A stretch of DNA of 64,000 nt from JABCYV01 sp963696025 (GCA_963696025.1 CAVOII010000014.1:496001-560000), one strand, 5' to 3'; positions 22,150 through 31,440 are shown, counted from the stretch's first letter. Notes: generated from the sequence alone by a model not told the origin. Numbers and translations: made by a program.

Positions 22150-24201
22150 CTAGTCGTCCGCGCCTGCAGTAACCTCGGGCGTAGAAGCAGTTGCGAGAAC
22201 TTCCTGGTCTTTGTATTGGAGCTGATAAAGCTTGTAGTAGATGCCACGATGGGCAAGCAGTTCCTGGTGAGTTCCCATTTCGCGCACCTGGCCCTTGTGC
22301 ATAACGATGATTCTGTCGGCTCGCTGCACAGTGGAAAGGCGGTGTGCGATGACGACCGAGGTGCGGCCCTCGACCATGCGATTGAGGGCATCGCGCACGC
22401 GAAATTCGGTTTCGGTATCCACGCTGGAAGTGGCCTCGTCGAGGATCAAAATTTTCGGTGCATGCGCCAATGCGCGAGCAAAGGAAATGAGCTGCTTCTG
22501 GCCGGTAGAGAGCGTCGAGCCGCGTTCGCGAACTTCTTCTTTGAAGCCTCCCGGCAAAGTTCGCACGAAGTCGGCCAGGTTAACGTCTTCGGCGGCCTTT
22601 TCAATGTCAGCATCTTCGATCCACGACGTCCCCAGGCGGATGTTGCCTTCGACCGAGCCAGTAAACAGAAACGGATCCTGCAGCACGACACCGAAACGGC
22701 GGCGAAGATCAGCGAGGTCCATCTCCTTCACGTCCACGCCGTCGATCCTCACAACACCTTTCTGCACATCATAAAAACGCATCAGTAACGAGATGATGGT
22801 CGTCTTGCCGGCTCCAGTGTGGCCGACGATCGCCACGGTTTGGCCCGGCTCGATGGTGAAGCTCACGTCGCGCAGCACCCAGTCCGGCTCGGAACTGGAG
22901 GCTGCCGGCTCTTGGAGTCGGCCCGGACGGCCGCGGGCGGCCGTCCCCACCTGGCCATTTCCGGCCTCAACAGTCCCAACACGATCTTTGCCGGGCTCAG
23001 GAGCGGGCATCGTTCGATACGCGAAGCAGACGTGGTCGAACTCGATGCGGCCCGCACCCTCCGGCGTCTTGGTGAAAGCCGGCGAGGTAATCTCTGGCGG
23101 CGTGTCGAGCAGCTTGAACACTCGCTCGCTCGATGCCATTGCGGATTGCAAAATGTTGTACTTCTCGCTGAAGTCCTGAATTGGCCGGAAGAAGCGCTGC
23201 GCGTACTGGATAAACGTGGCCAAGATGCCGATGGTGGTAGCTGTGTGTACCACGTGAAAAGTTGGAATCCTCCCAGGGATGAACTCGAAAGTTAGACCAG
23301 TAGTGATTACGTGGCGGATCACGTCCTTGCCACCGAACCAAATGACGCAGGCAATTGCAATGGACGAGAGGATTTCCACGATTGGGTAGTAGACGGCGTG
23401 CGCCATAATTGCGTCTTTGAACGCTTCCATGTGAGTGGCATTGACGTCGGAAAATTTGTCAAATGCACGCTCCTCACGATTGAAAAGCTGCAAGACGACC
23501 ATGCCGCTGACGTGCTCCTGCAGATAGGCATTGATTCTGGCAATGGCGACGCGAATACGACGGTAAGAGTCGCGAACTTTGTCGCGAAAGAGTTTCGTGG
23601 CAATGGCGATCAGAGGTAGCACAGCGAAGGTGATCAGCGCCAGGTTCCAGCTCATACACAGCATGATGGCCATGATTGCGGCCAGCACGAAGACGTCCTC
23701 GAAAATCGAGACCACCCCGGAGGTAAACATTTCGTTCACGGCATCCACATCAGTGGTTACGCGGGTAACCAACCGGCCAACTGGGTTCTTGTCGTAAAAC
23801 CCGATATGCATGCGCTGCAGATGGCGGAAAATCTGACTGCGCAAATCGAACATCACCATCTGCCCGGTCCATTGCATGAAATAAGTTTGCAGATACTCCA
23901 GCAGGAAGCTGAAAGTCAGCAGGCCGACGCCCAAAGCTGCAATCTCCGCAATGCCGACTAAAGGTTTGCTGCTGAGAAAAAAATCAAGCGGCGTGTGCAG
24001 ACCTGGGACCGGCGCTAGATAGCGATCGATCACCACGTGGGTGAGATACGGCCCCAGAACGTCGGCGCCGACTTTGAGCAGGATTGAGCCGAGGGCAATG
24101 GCCGTCTGCCACTTGTACGGACGCAGATAAGTGATCAACCGCTTCATCAGCCGGCTGTCATAAGCCTTGCCCAATACTTCTTCTTCGTGATGGGACGCCA
24201 T
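22150..24201 (-). CDS. msbA: MsbA-type ABC exporter (lipid A flippase-like, fused TMD-NBD)
   Basis: A 683-residue half-transporter. The first 330 residues contain six membrane helices of the type I exporter fold (LITYLRPYKWQTAIALGSILLK and following). The ATPase domain has Walker A GHTGAGKTT near 459, the Q-loop QDPFLF, signature LSTGQKQ, Walker B ILILDEATSSVD and the H-loop VVIAHRLST. Residues about 397-440, between the first NBD strand (FDHVCFAYRT) and WVLRDVSF, are an inserted Gly/Pro/Arg-rich stretch encoded by a hairpin repeat. Placement directly before lpxB suggests export of lipid A; other substrates are possible. Confidence 0.85.
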   Translation of the reverse strand: MASHHEEEVLGKAYDSRLMKRLITYLRPYKWQTAIALGSILLKVGADVLGPYLTHVVIDRYLAPVPGLHTPLDFFLSSKPLVGIAEIAALGVGLLTFSFLLEYLQTYFMQWTGQMVMFDLRSQIFRHLQRMHIGFYDKNPVGRLVTRVTTDVDAVNEMFTSGVVSIFEDVFVLAAIMAIMLCMSWNLALITFAVLPLIAIATKLFRDKVRDSYRRIRVAIARINAYLQEHVSGMVVLQLFNREERAFDKFSDVNATHMEAFKDAIMAHAVYYPIVEILSSIAIACVIWFGGKDVIRHVITTGLTFEFIPGRIPTFHVVHTATTIGILATFIQYAQRFFRPIQDFSEKYNILQSAMASSERVFKLLDTPPEITSPAFTKTPEGAGRIEFDHVCFAYRTMPAPEPGKDRVGTVEAGNGQVGTAARGRPGRLQEPAASSSEPDWVLRDVSFTIEPGQTVAIVGHTGAGKTTIISLLMRFYDVQKGVVRIDGVDVKEMDLADLRRRFGVVLQDPFLFTGSVEGNIRLGTSWIEDADIEKAAEDVNLADFVRTLPGGFKEEVRERGSTLSTGQKQLISFARALAHAPKILILDEATSSVDTETEFRVRDALNRMVEGRTSVVIAHRLSTVQRADRIIVMHKGQVREMGTHQELLAHRGIYYKLYQLQYKDQEVLATASTPEVTAGADD
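22919..22951 (-). repeat. Hairpin repeat (GGTGGGGACNGCC family) inside msbA
   Basis: Bases 22925-22934 (GGACGGCCGC) and 22937-22946 (GCGGCCGTCC) are perfect inverted repeats around two G residues. On the minus strand the element reads GGTGGGGACGGCC, CGCC-type loop, GGCCGTCCGGGCCG, which parallels the lpxB copy with paired changes. It is translated within msbA. Confidence 0.65.
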
Positions 24202-24303
24202 TGGTTAACTAACTACTAAAGATACCCTACATAGATGGCCAAGTGAACGCTGGGGATGAAAAAGGTTTCCGGGGCTGACTGAAGAAGTGGGACGTCTGGA
24301 AGC

Positions 24304-24843
24304 CTAAGGCCGCCTTTTGAGTTCAATTTTTGCTGGTGACTGGCAGTTATTCTTGTTCTCGTCCTCATCCAGTTCACGGTGGGGTTGCTTGTGCAACGAA
24401 TCCAGCCAGCTGAGCAGCGGATCCAATGAGCGAGGAACCGGCCGGCCGAGGTTATCGGCCACGAATACCAGGTTCTGCCAGTGATCCATGCGGAAGATGC
24501 TGACTTGCAGTATCTCGGACGCGCTGATCGCGCCTGGCGAATTGGACGGCGTCTGAGGAAGGCGTGGCAGGTCGCCGCTATCCAGCATTACCTGGACCTT
24601 CTTCAATCTGGAACTCGGCAGCAAACCTTCAAATACCTTGGTGTGGTCTCCGTGGCTGGTCTCCAGATGAAACTGGCCGTCGCGCCGCAGGAGAACGCAA
24701 ACAACACCTTCAGGCGTTGTGCGCTGAATGCGCAACAGGTAAGGAAAACTCCCAGAATCGGCAGGGGCCTGACCTTGGCAAAAAGCAGGCACACCGCTCG
24801 TAATCAGGACTGCGGAGATGAGATGAAGCAGCGGCCGACCCAC
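24304..24843 (-). CDS. Hypothetical secreted protein
   Basis: A 179-residue protein with a signal peptide (MGRPLLHLISAVLITSGVPAFCQG, cleavage probably after the CQG or GQA region). The mature part has a strand-rich core, LLRIQRTTPEGVVCVLLRRDGQFHLETSHGD, and then helical and Pro-rich stretches, ending in a charged tail (DEDENKNN). I do not recognise a family. It lies between fabF (43 bases upstream) and msbA (102 bases downstream) on the same strand, so it may be expressed with envelope genes. It probably acts in the periplasm. Confidence 0.6.
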   Translation of the reverse strand: MGRPLLHLISAVLITSGVPAFCQGQAPADSGSFPYLLRIQRTTPEGVVCVLLRRDGQFHLETSHGDHTKVFEGLLPSSRLKKVQVMLDSGDLPRLPQTPSNSPGAISASEILQVSIFRMDHWQNLVFVADNLGRPVPRSLDPLLSWLDSLHKQPHRELDEDENKNNCQSPAKIELKRRP

Positions 24844-24886
24844 CGCCTAAGATTACATGACGGAGACGCGGCCCACGCAAGGCCCG

Positions 24887-26134
24887 CTAGGTACGGCGCA
24901 GTACCAGGGCCGAATTTTTCGATCCAAAACCCACGCAGTTGCAGATGGCGTGTTCAATTTGCGCTCTTCGTCCCGCGTCGGGCACATAGTCAAGATCGCA
25001 TTCAGGATCGGGGATATCGAGATTGATCGTCGGAGGAATCTTGCCGTGTTCCATCGCAATCAAGGTCGCTGCCAGGCTGGCGGAGCCGCAAGCGCCCTGG
25101 GCGTGTCCGATCTGCGACTTCAGTCCCGACATTGGAATTTTGCGGGCGTAATCGCCAAGAGCCAGTTTGAGCGCTCGAGTCTCCACCCGATCGTTCATCT
25201 CCGTGGAAGTGCCGTGGAGGTTTACATACTGAATATCCTGCGGCGCGAGGCCGGCCTCTTCAAGAGCGAGAGTGATCGCGCGCGCCGGCTCTTCCGGCGA
25301 GTCGCTCATGCGCACCCGGTGAAAGGCCTCGCAGGTGGAGGCGTATCCGGCGATCTCGGCGTAAATGCGAGCGCCTCGGGCACGGGCGTGATCGTAGTCT
25401 TCGAGGATGAACATCCAGGAACCTTCAGCCATTACAAAGCCATCGCGGCCGGCACAAAAGGGCCGCGAAGCCTGTTCCGGTGCATGGTTCCAGGATTGAG
25501 TGAGCGCTCGCAGAAGGGTGTATCCCTTGATTATGCCGGGCGTAATGGCCGAATCCACGCCGCCCACCAAAAACATCGGCAGCACGCCCGCCTGAATGTG
25601 TTGGTAGGCGTACCCAACGGCATCGGTCGAAGAGGTGCAGCCGGCAGTCACCACATGGCTGTATCCGCGGAAACCGAAGCGCATGCTGACTTCGCTGGGA
25701 ATCGTGCCCATAGTTCCACTGGGGATGCAGAACAGGCTGACTTGCTTGACGTGGCCGCTGTGCCATAGGCGGTACTGCTCTTCGGAAAATTCCTGCGCGC
25801 CCCCTCCGGTGCCAAGGATCACGCCAATCTCGCGCCTTTCATCCACCGACATCGATGCGGGATCGAGCTGCGCGTCTTGAATGGCTTCCGTGGATGCGGC
25901 CATCGCCAACGGGACGACGCGGGAGACGTGCTTGCGCTCGCGAGCATCAACCCAGGCGAGTTCGTCGAAGTCCGTGATTTCGCCCGCGATTTGTACCGGC
26001 AAGTCGGAAGGATCGAAGCGCGAAATACGTTTCACGCCGGATTTGCCTTCAAGAATGGCCCGGCAAAAAGCTTCTTTGCCCATGCCGTTGGGGCTGACAA
26101 CACCGATGCCGGTAATCACCACGCGAGGGAGCAT
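24887..26134 (-). CDS. fabF: 3-oxoacyl-ACP synthase II (KAS II family)
   Basis: A 415-residue condensing enzyme starting MLPRVVITGIGVVSPNG. The Cys-His-His triad of elongating ketosynthases is complete: Cys166 in TAGCTSSTDAVG, His307 in VNLHGTSTEMND and His344 in QIGHAQGACGSAS. It extends acyl-ACP chains with malonyl-ACP. No acyl carrier protein gene lies next to it, so it could also belong to a specialised lipid pathway rather than the main fatty acid synthase. Its start is only 59 bases from the divergent hemW start, so the two promoters must overlap. Confidence 0.9.
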   Translation of the reverse strand: MLPRVVITGIGVVSPNGMGKEAFCRAILEGKSGVKRISRFDPSDLPVQIAGEITDFDELAWVDARERKHVSRVVPLAMAASTEAIQDAQLDPASMSVDERREIGVILGTGGGAQEFSEEQYRLWHSGHVKQVSLFCIPSGTMGTIPSEVSMRFGFRGYSHVVTAGCTSSTDAVGYAYQHIQAGVLPMFLVGGVDSAITPGIIKGYTLLRALTQSWNHAPEQASRPFCAGRDGFVMAEGSWMFILEDYDHARARGARIYAEIAGYASTCEAFHRVRMSDSPEEPARAITLALEEAGLAPQDIQYVNLHGTSTEMNDRVETRALKLALGDYARKIPMSGLKSQIGHAQGACGSASLAATLIAMEHGKIPPTINLDIPDPECDLDYVPDAGRRAQIEHAICNCVGFGSKNSALVLRRT

Positions 26135-26193
26135 ATTCAGATCAGATGCGGCCTTTCATGAATGCGTCCGGTACAGTGAGATAATTGAGCTTA

Positions 26194-27432
26194 ATGGCTT
26201 TGGGTCTCTATCTCTCGGTGCCGTTTTGCCGTACGAAATGCACCTACTGCAACTTCGCGTCGGACGTCTTTTCCCGTGCCGTTTTTCAGCGCTACGTGGA
26301 CCGCGTTTCTTTAGACATTGAACGTGCCAACTCGACCGTGGAAAAGATGGGCGGACGCATGGAGCATATTGTTGACTCAGTATATCTGGGCGGAGGCACC
26401 CCTACTGTACTCGATATTACCCATTTAAAACGCCTCTTTGTCACTATTTCGCAAAATTTCGATTTGCAGGCGGCAGCGGAAATTACCGTGGAATGCGCTC
26501 CAGGCACGTTGTCACCGGCGATGACAGAGGCGTTCCAGCGTCTCGGCGTGAACCGTGTGAGTCTAGGTGTGCAATCATTTGTGGACGAGGAAGCCCACGC
26601 GGTCGGCCGACTGCACGACCGGCTTACAGTCATGAAGGATGTTACGCGCCTTCGCGAAGCCGGAATTTCGAACGTCAACATCGATTTAATCGCCGGTTTG
26701 CCGCACCAGACAACCGAGAGCTGGGAGTTTTCCTTGGAGCAGATCATCGCTTCTGGCACGCCCCATGCCAGCGTCTACATGCTGGAGGTGGACGAAGATT
26801 CCCGTCTCGGCCGCGAACTGATTGCTGGCGGTACAAGATACCACGCGCACTTCGTTCCCGACGACGAACTCACGGCAAATTTTTACGAGATGGCTTGCGA
26901 GCAGCTGGAGACGGCGGGTGTACATCAATATGAGATTTCCAACTTCGCGAGGCCGGGCTGCGAGTCTCGCCACAATCTGAAGTATTGGACACGGCAGCCT
27001 TACTTGGGTTTCGGGATGGACGCGCATTCGATGCTAACGGCCAGGGCGGGAGAGCACGCGGAACGACACGACTTCAGTCCCCGCCATCCTGATCTGGACG
27101 CAGTGCGCTTCTCCACCTCAGATTCCCTGGAAGAATATTTGGCTGCCGCGCCTCTCCAGCGAACAGTCGTTTCAGCACGCGCTGCAATGGAGGAAACATT
27201 CTTCCTTGGCCTGCGGCTTACGCGTGGGGTTGACCTGCAAAGAGTGAAAGCGGATTTTGGCGAAGATTTGTCTGCTTCTTTCGCCGAACCGATCGCAGAA
27301 TTCATCGACATCGGTTTGATGGAGCAGATCGGAGGCACGATCTGGCTGACCCCGCGAGGCCGGCTGCTCTCGAATGAAGTGTTTGACATATTTATTTCGC
27401 CCGCAGAAAGCGTCGCGCAAAAAGGAGGGTGA
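26194..27432 (+). CDS. hemW: HemW-type radical SAM protein (coproporphyrinogen III oxidase-like)
   Basis: A 412-residue radical SAM protein beginning MALGLYLSVPFCRTKCTYCNF, where Cys12, Cys16 and Cys19 give the C-x3-C-x2-C cluster motif. VYLGGGTPTVLDITHLKRLF, the EC(A)PGT block and GVQSF..HAVGR follow, as in HemW. A C-terminal HemN-like domain is present. HemW inserts heme into respiratory proteins and is not a true HemN, which has a different N-terminal motif. A TTG three codons upstream is an alternative start. It is divergent from fabF. Confidence 0.9.
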   Translation: MALGLYLSVPFCRTKCTYCNFASDVFSRAVFQRYVDRVSLDIERANSTVEKMGGRMEHIVDSVYLGGGTPTVLDITHLKRLFVTISQNFDLQAAAEITVECAPGTLSPAMTEAFQRLGVNRVSLGVQSFVDEEAHAVGRLHDRLTVMKDVTRLREAGISNVNIDLIAGLPHQTTESWEFSLEQIIASGTPHASVYMLEVDEDSRLGRELIAGGTRYHAHFVPDDELTANFYEMACEQLETAGVHQYEISNFARPGCESRHNLKYWTRQPYLGFGMDAHSMLTARAGEHAERHDFSPRHPDLDAVRFSTSDSLEEYLAAAPLQRTVVSARAAMEETFFLGLRLTRGVDLQRVKADFGEDLSASFAEPIAEFIDIGLMEQIGGTIWLTPRGRLLSNEVFDIFISPAESVAQKGG

Positions 27433-27486
27433 GACTGAGAACAGAGGTATAATTTGCAGCTGGTTCGTTGTCCAGCGAGGTGTTTC

Positions 27487-27771
27487 ATGGGTCTGTACTC
27501 GCACTACGATGGCGCCCACAACCATCCTGTAAACCGCGCCCTGCACATGATCGCAATTCCAGTCGGTTTTTCGTCTCTGATCGTGGTCTGGTTCCATTGG
27601 GTGATTGGCCTGTTGCTCATACCCACGGCCTTCGCCCTAGCCTGGCTGGGACACTTTATCGAAGGTAACAAACCCGCTTTCTTGACCAATCCCGCCCATG
27701 TTTTCGTCGCACCGGTGTGGATGGCGCGGAAGATATTTGGGACCGGCAAAAAAAGATCACCTCAACTCTGA
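27487..27771 (+). CDS. Mpo1-like / DUF962 membrane protein
   Basis: A 94-residue protein with two hydrophobic segments. It shows the DUF962/Mpo1 pattern of conserved polar residues: HYDGAHNHPVNRALHMIAIP near the N-terminus and WLGHFIEGNKPAFLTNP near the C-terminus, ending in WMARKIF. Yeast Mpo1 is an iron-dependent dioxygenase acting on 2-hydroxy fatty acids; bacterial members are uncharacterised. The start at 27487 (MGLYSHYDG) is preferred over the one 11 codons upstream because a GAGGTG ribosome-binding site precedes it. Confidence 0.8.
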   Translation: MGLYSHYDGAHNHPVNRALHMIAIPVGFSSLIVVWFHWVIGLLLIPTAFALAWLGHFIEGNKPAFLTNPAHVFVAPVWMARKIFGTGKKRSPQL

Positions 27772-27807
27772 CCTGCATAATCTTCTCAGATAAACACCAA
27801 GGGAAGT

Positions 27808-28641
27808 ATGGTGACCGATCTCAACCCACAGCTCAAGCAGATGGCCGACGAGTCCATGGTGCGAGGCCTGGATGCGCAAGCCCGCGCGATTTGGCCGCAA
27901 GAACTTCAGTTGATCCGTCGCTATGCCATTCCAGCGGAAGCACATATTCTTGATGCCGGCTGCGGCACAGCTGAGGGGTCCTCGCGATTGGCAGAACTTT
28001 TTCCCAGAGCGCAGGTGCTCGGAGTAGACATCATTGACGAACACCTCGAGTTGGCGCGATCGCGCTATGCCGCCCTCGCGCCGCGTTTAACGTTCGAGCA
28101 CCGGAGTATTTTCGAACTTGGCATTCCGGACCATAGTTTTGACCTTACTGTCTGCCGCCACGTTATTCACTCCATTCCGCATGCCGACCGGGTGCTGGCT
28201 GAGTTGGCGCGGGTCACCCGCGGCGGAGGGTATTTGCACCTGATTGCGGAGGACTACGGCATGCTGCACTTCCAACGTGGCTCGCTCGATCCTCGAGAGT
28301 TTTGGCACGTAGCTGCGGCCCGCTTCGGATCTGCAACCGGAACCGACTTGTTCATCGGACGCAACACTTTCAGCATTCTTGCCGCAATGAAGCTAGATGC
28401 CATCTCCGTGGACTACGTCGTGGTGGACACGGTGCGTGTGCCACGGGAGATATTTGCCGCCATCCTCGAAGCCTGGCGCGATGGATACGCGGAGCCAATC
28501 AGCGAATTGACGCCGATTTCGCACGAGTCGGCAGTGGCCTACTTCAACCAGATGATCGCCAACATTCGCGACCCACTCGGCTACGCGGTGTGGATGGTTC
28601 CGGTGCTGAGCGCGCGAGTGCCGACGGCCAAGCACACCTAA
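27808..28641 (+). CDS. Class I SAM-dependent methyltransferase
   Basis: A 277-residue methyltransferase. Motif I is ILDAGCGTAEGSSRLAELF at about 50-68, followed by the acidic end of strand 2 (VLGVDIIDEHLE) and a motif near VCRHVIHSIPHADRVLAELARVTRGGGYLHLI, the usual post-motif region. The methyl acceptor cannot be told from sequence. It starts 36 bases after the Mpo1-like gene with GGGAAG just before the ATG, so the two may be co-transcribed. Confidence 0.85.
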   Translation: MVTDLNPQLKQMADESMVRGLDAQARAIWPQELQLIRRYAIPAEAHILDAGCGTAEGSSRLAELFPRAQVLGVDIIDEHLELARSRYAALAPRLTFEHRSIFELGIPDHSFDLTVCRHVIHSIPHADRVLAELARVTRGGGYLHLIAEDYGMLHFQRGSLDPREFWHVAAARFGSATGTDLFIGRNTFSILAAMKLDAISVDYVVVDTVRVPREIFAAILEAWRDGYAEPISELTPISHESAVAYFNQMIANIRDPLGYAVWMVPVLSARVPTAKHT

Positions 28642-28749
28642 CCACCGGTAACTTTCCCTTCTTTCTTTCGCTGTGTTTTAATCAAATGTTCTGGGTCTAA
28701 GCCGTTTGCGGTTGTAAGTTGCGCCGCGTCCAACCTGACCGGAGGCACC

Positions 28750-29892
28750 TTGGATTTCCAGCTTAACGAAGAACAACTTCAGCTAAAGAAGAGCGTGCGC
28801 GAGTTCGCCGAACGCGAGATCGCTCCTAATGTCATGAAGTGGGACGAGGCTGGCGATTTCCCCCTTTGCACAGTTAAGGAACTTGGCAAGTTGGGGCTGC
28901 TGGGCGTTGTCTTCCCGCCCGAATACGGCGGGGCGGGGATGGGCTACGTCGAGTACGTCACCGCCATTGAGGAACTTTCGCGAGTGGATGGCTCTGTCGG
29001 TATCATCGTAGCGGCCCACACCTCCTTGTGTTCCAATCACATTTTTCTGGCGGGCACGGAAGCGCAGAAAAAGAAGTACGTCAGCAAGCTGGCAATCGGG
29101 GAATACATTGGGGCGTGGGGATTGACCGAACCGTCTTCCGGCTCGGATGCGGGCAGCGCGCGCATGACCGCGTCGAAGACCAAGAACGCCTGGATACTGA
29201 ACGGCACCAAGACGTTTTGCACCAACGGCCACTATGCCGACGTACTAGTCGTGATTGCGGTCACCGACCGAGCCGCGCACACTCATGGTCTCTCCGCGTT
29301 CATAGTCGAAAAAGGAAGCAAGGGGTTCCGTCCGGGGAAGAAAGAAAACAAGCTGGGCCTGCGCGCGAGCGACACCGCGGAATTAATCTTTGAGGACTGC
29401 CTCATCCCGGCCGAAAACTTGCTGGGCAAGGAAGGCGATGGATTCATTGACGCCATGCAAGTGCTCGACGGCGGCCGCATTTCAATTGCTGCTCTCTCGC
29501 TAGGCATGGCCGAGGGCGCGTATGAAGCCGCTCTAAAATATTCCAAGCAGCGCAAGCAATTCGGCAAAGCCATCAGCGATTTTCAGGCCATCCAGTGGAA
29601 ACTCGCGGACATGGCGACTGAGATCGAAGCCGCCAAACTGCTGACCCTGCGAGCAGCGTCCATGAAAGACGCAGGGATGAAGACGACGCAAGAATCGTCC
29701 ATGGCGAAGTTGTACGCCAGCGAAGTCGCAGTGCGCTGCGCCAATGAAGGCGTGCAGATTCACGGCGGCTACGGCTTCATCAAGGACTATCCGGCGGAAA
29801 AGTTCTATCGCGACGTGAAACTCTGCACCATCGGCGAAGGAACCAGCGAAATCCAACGGCTGGTAATAGCGAGACAATTGCTCAAGGATTAA
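28750..29892 (+). CDS. Acyl-CoA dehydrogenase
   Basis: A 380-residue flavin-dependent acyl-CoA dehydrogenase of the short/medium-chain type. It starts at TTG (MDFQLNEEQLQLKKSVREFA) with GGAGG five bases upstream. Visible features are AWGLTEPSSGSDAG for the flavin/substrate site, LGLRASDTAELIFEDC, and the C-terminal CTIGEGTSEIQRLVIARQLL, where Glu363 is in the position of the MCAD-type catalytic base. It oxidises acyl-CoA to enoyl-CoA in beta-oxidation or branched-chain amino acid breakdown. Electron-transfer flavoprotein genes are not adjacent. Confidence 0.93.
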   Translation: MDFQLNEEQLQLKKSVREFAEREIAPNVMKWDEAGDFPLCTVKELGKLGLLGVVFPPEYGGAGMGYVEYVTAIEELSRVDGSVGIIVAAHTSLCSNHIFLAGTEAQKKKYVSKLAIGEYIGAWGLTEPSSGSDAGSARMTASKTKNAWILNGTKTFCTNGHYADVLVVIAVTDRAAHTHGLSAFIVEKGSKGFRPGKKENKLGLRASDTAELIFEDCLIPAENLLGKEGDGFIDAMQVLDGGRISIAALSLGMAEGAYEAALKYSKQRKQFGKAISDFQAIQWKLADMATEIEAAKLLTLRAASMKDAGMKTTQESSMAKLYASEVAVRCANEGVQIHGGYGFIKDYPAEKFYRDVKLCTIGEGTSEIQRLVIARQLLKD

Positions 29893-29926
29893 GAATGTTC
29901 GTCGTCAGGAATGATGGCGAATTCCC

Positions 29927-30514
29927 ATGAAGCCTGCTTTCTTCCCCTCACCCTCTGAATTCCGGGCATGGCTTGCGGAGCATCACGGCGCATCCGACGA
30001 ACTGTGGGTTGGCTTCTACAAACGGAGCTCGGGCAAGCGCAGCATTACCTGGCCTGAAGCCGTAGACGCTGCTCTCTGTTTTGGCTGGATCGATGGGGTT
30101 CGCAAAAGCATCGACGAAGTCAGCTACACCATCCGGTTTACTCCCCGGAGAGCTCGGAGTGTTTGGAGCGACGTGAATATCAAGCGCGTCGGCGACCTTA
30201 CAAAGTCGCGACTCATGCGGCCCGCCGGCCTCAAAGCTTTCCAGAGACGCGAGGAAGCGAGGTCGAAGATATATTCATACGAGCAGAGAAAGACGGCAAA
30301 ACTCGGACGCGCCTATGAACAGCAGTTTCGAGTTCATGAAATTGCCTGGCGTTTCTTTCAGGCCCAGGCACCTTGGTATCGAAGGACCGCCACCTGGTGG
30401 GTCATAAGCGGAAAAAAGGAAGAGACCAGGCAGAAGCGGCTGGCCAGACTGATTGAAGACTCCGGCCGCGAACGGACCATACCGCCTCTAACCCGCAAGA
30501 CCAAAGTGACGTAA
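29927..30514 (+). CDS. YdeI/OmpD-associated family protein
   Basis: A 195-residue protein with the YdeI-type pattern: FPSPSEFRAWLAEHHGASDELWVGFYKRSSG, then SITWPEAVDAALCFGWIDGVRKSID, and FTPRRARSVWSDVNIKRV. The C-terminal part is basic and helical. The molecular function of the family is not established, though members bind antimicrobial peptides or affect porins in some enterics. It follows the acyl-CoA dehydrogenase by 34 bases and is convergent with the next gene. Confidence 0.8.
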   Translation: MKPAFFPSPSEFRAWLAEHHGASDELWVGFYKRSSGKRSITWPEAVDAALCFGWIDGVRKSIDEVSYTIRFTPRRARSVWSDVNIKRVGDLTKSRLMRPAGLKAFQRREEARSKIYSYEQRKTAKLGRAYEQQFRVHEIAWRFFQAQAPWYRRTATWWVISGKKEETRQKRLARLIEDSGRERTIPPLTRKTKVT

Positions 30515-30559
30515 TCCCATTCCCGCTCCTGCCTCCGCATGGTATCCCGCACCACAGAA

Positions 30560-30874
30560 CTACCTTCTCTCAAACCTTCCCACTTCTGATTCACTCTCCG
30601 TCATCGCTTCGCACATCTGGTCAATCTTTCTGTACTCTGCCGAGCAGCGCCTGTGGAAATTCTCGTACAACTTCTCCGAAGTCCAGAAATCCATTGTCAG
30701 ATAGCGCTGAGGGTCTTTCACGTCACGGTTTAACTCCGTTCTAATATATCCCTCATCTTGTTTGAAGAAGCGCGTCCAGTCGCCATCCGGTCCGTACGCC
30801 GCCTCGAAGGCGTGCTCCATGCCCACCCTTACGTGGAATTCCCAGACAATCAAGTATCTCCATTCGCCAGTCAC
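30560..30874 (-). CDS. Small ABM (antibiotic biosynthesis monooxygenase-like) domain protein
   Basis: A 104-residue protein with a ferredoxin-like alpha/beta pattern typical of ABM or dimeric alpha-beta-barrel proteins: YLIVWEFHVRVGMEHAFEAAYGPDGDWTRFF, then RYLTMDFWTSEKLYENF. Start GTG at 30874. Members degrade heme or oxidise aromatic polyketides, or act only as stress-related small proteins; no active-site call is possible here. It stands alone between convergent and divergent neighbours. Confidence 0.65.
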   Translation of the reverse strand: MTGEWRYLIVWEFHVRVGMEHAFEAAYGPDGDWTRFFKQDEGYIRTELNRDVKDPQRYLTMDFWTSEKLYENFHRRCSAEYRKIDQMCEAMTESESEVGRFERR

Positions 30875-30999
30875 GACATGGGCCTCCCCGTTACTATTCT
30901 CGGACCTGGACTTAACCGCACTGCTCCCGATTTACCTCTTTGGCACTCCCTACAACTCAGCTTACGAACTCGGCTCGCCTTTTGGGAGAATGAAAAACT

Positions 31000-31440
31000 A
31001 TGCGAACCGGAATCTGTTCTCTGGCGGCCGCCTATGCCCTTTCTGCAATAGCCTCAGCTCAATCTTGCCCGAAGGTCACCTACACGACACCGACAGCTAC
31101 GATGAAGAGCCTGGTGGCTAGCGTGAACTGCCTGGTCAGCAGCGCCGCCGAGAAACCCAAATCAATCCATAGCGAAGTCCCTAAGACGGAATTTTTGGTG
31201 GAGGCATTCCCAATCGTCGGCCCCCAGCATACCCACAGCTATCGCAGAATCGTCTTTGCCATGGTGTCGGTACCCGCAGGAAATGAGATCAAGACTGCCC
31301 TGGTGACCCCCGATGCTCCCGAAGGCAGCGTTGCCGCAACCATGGGAGCGGAATGCAAGATCAAAATCAACCCAGATAGCACCGTGGAGAGCCAGTGCAA
31401 TCTGACTGGCGGCACGCTCTACGTGATCCACCACAACTAA
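31000..31440 (+). CDS. Hypothetical secreted protein
   Basis: A 146-residue protein with a short signal peptide (MRTGICSLAAAYALSAIASA, cleavage after ASA) followed by QSCPKVTYTTPTATMK. GGGAG precedes the ATG at a suitable distance. The mature chain has four Cys residues that could form disulfides, which suits a periplasmic or extracellular protein. No family recognised. It is divergent from the ABM protein and 185 bases upstream of the HD-GYP gene. Confidence 0.55.
   Translation: MRTGICSLAAAYALSAIASAQSCPKVTYTTPTATMKSLVASVNCLVSSAAEKPKSIHSEVPKTEFLVEAFPIVGPQHTHSYRRIVFAMVSVPAGNEIKTALVTPDAPEGSVAATMGAECKIKINPDSTVESQCNLTGGTLYVIHHN

Noticed and set aside
24887..26134. Part of a polyketide or secondary-metabolite cluster (ketosynthase next to hemW and a hypothetical)
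   Set aside because: The protein is a full-length single FabF-type synthase without acyltransferase, ACP or ketoreductase genes nearby; the neighbours are lipid A and housekeeping genes.
31000..31440. Bacteriocin or immunity pair with the ABM protein
   Set aside because: The secreted hypothetical protein has no leader or toxin pattern, and the ABM gene is on the opposite strand; no further support.
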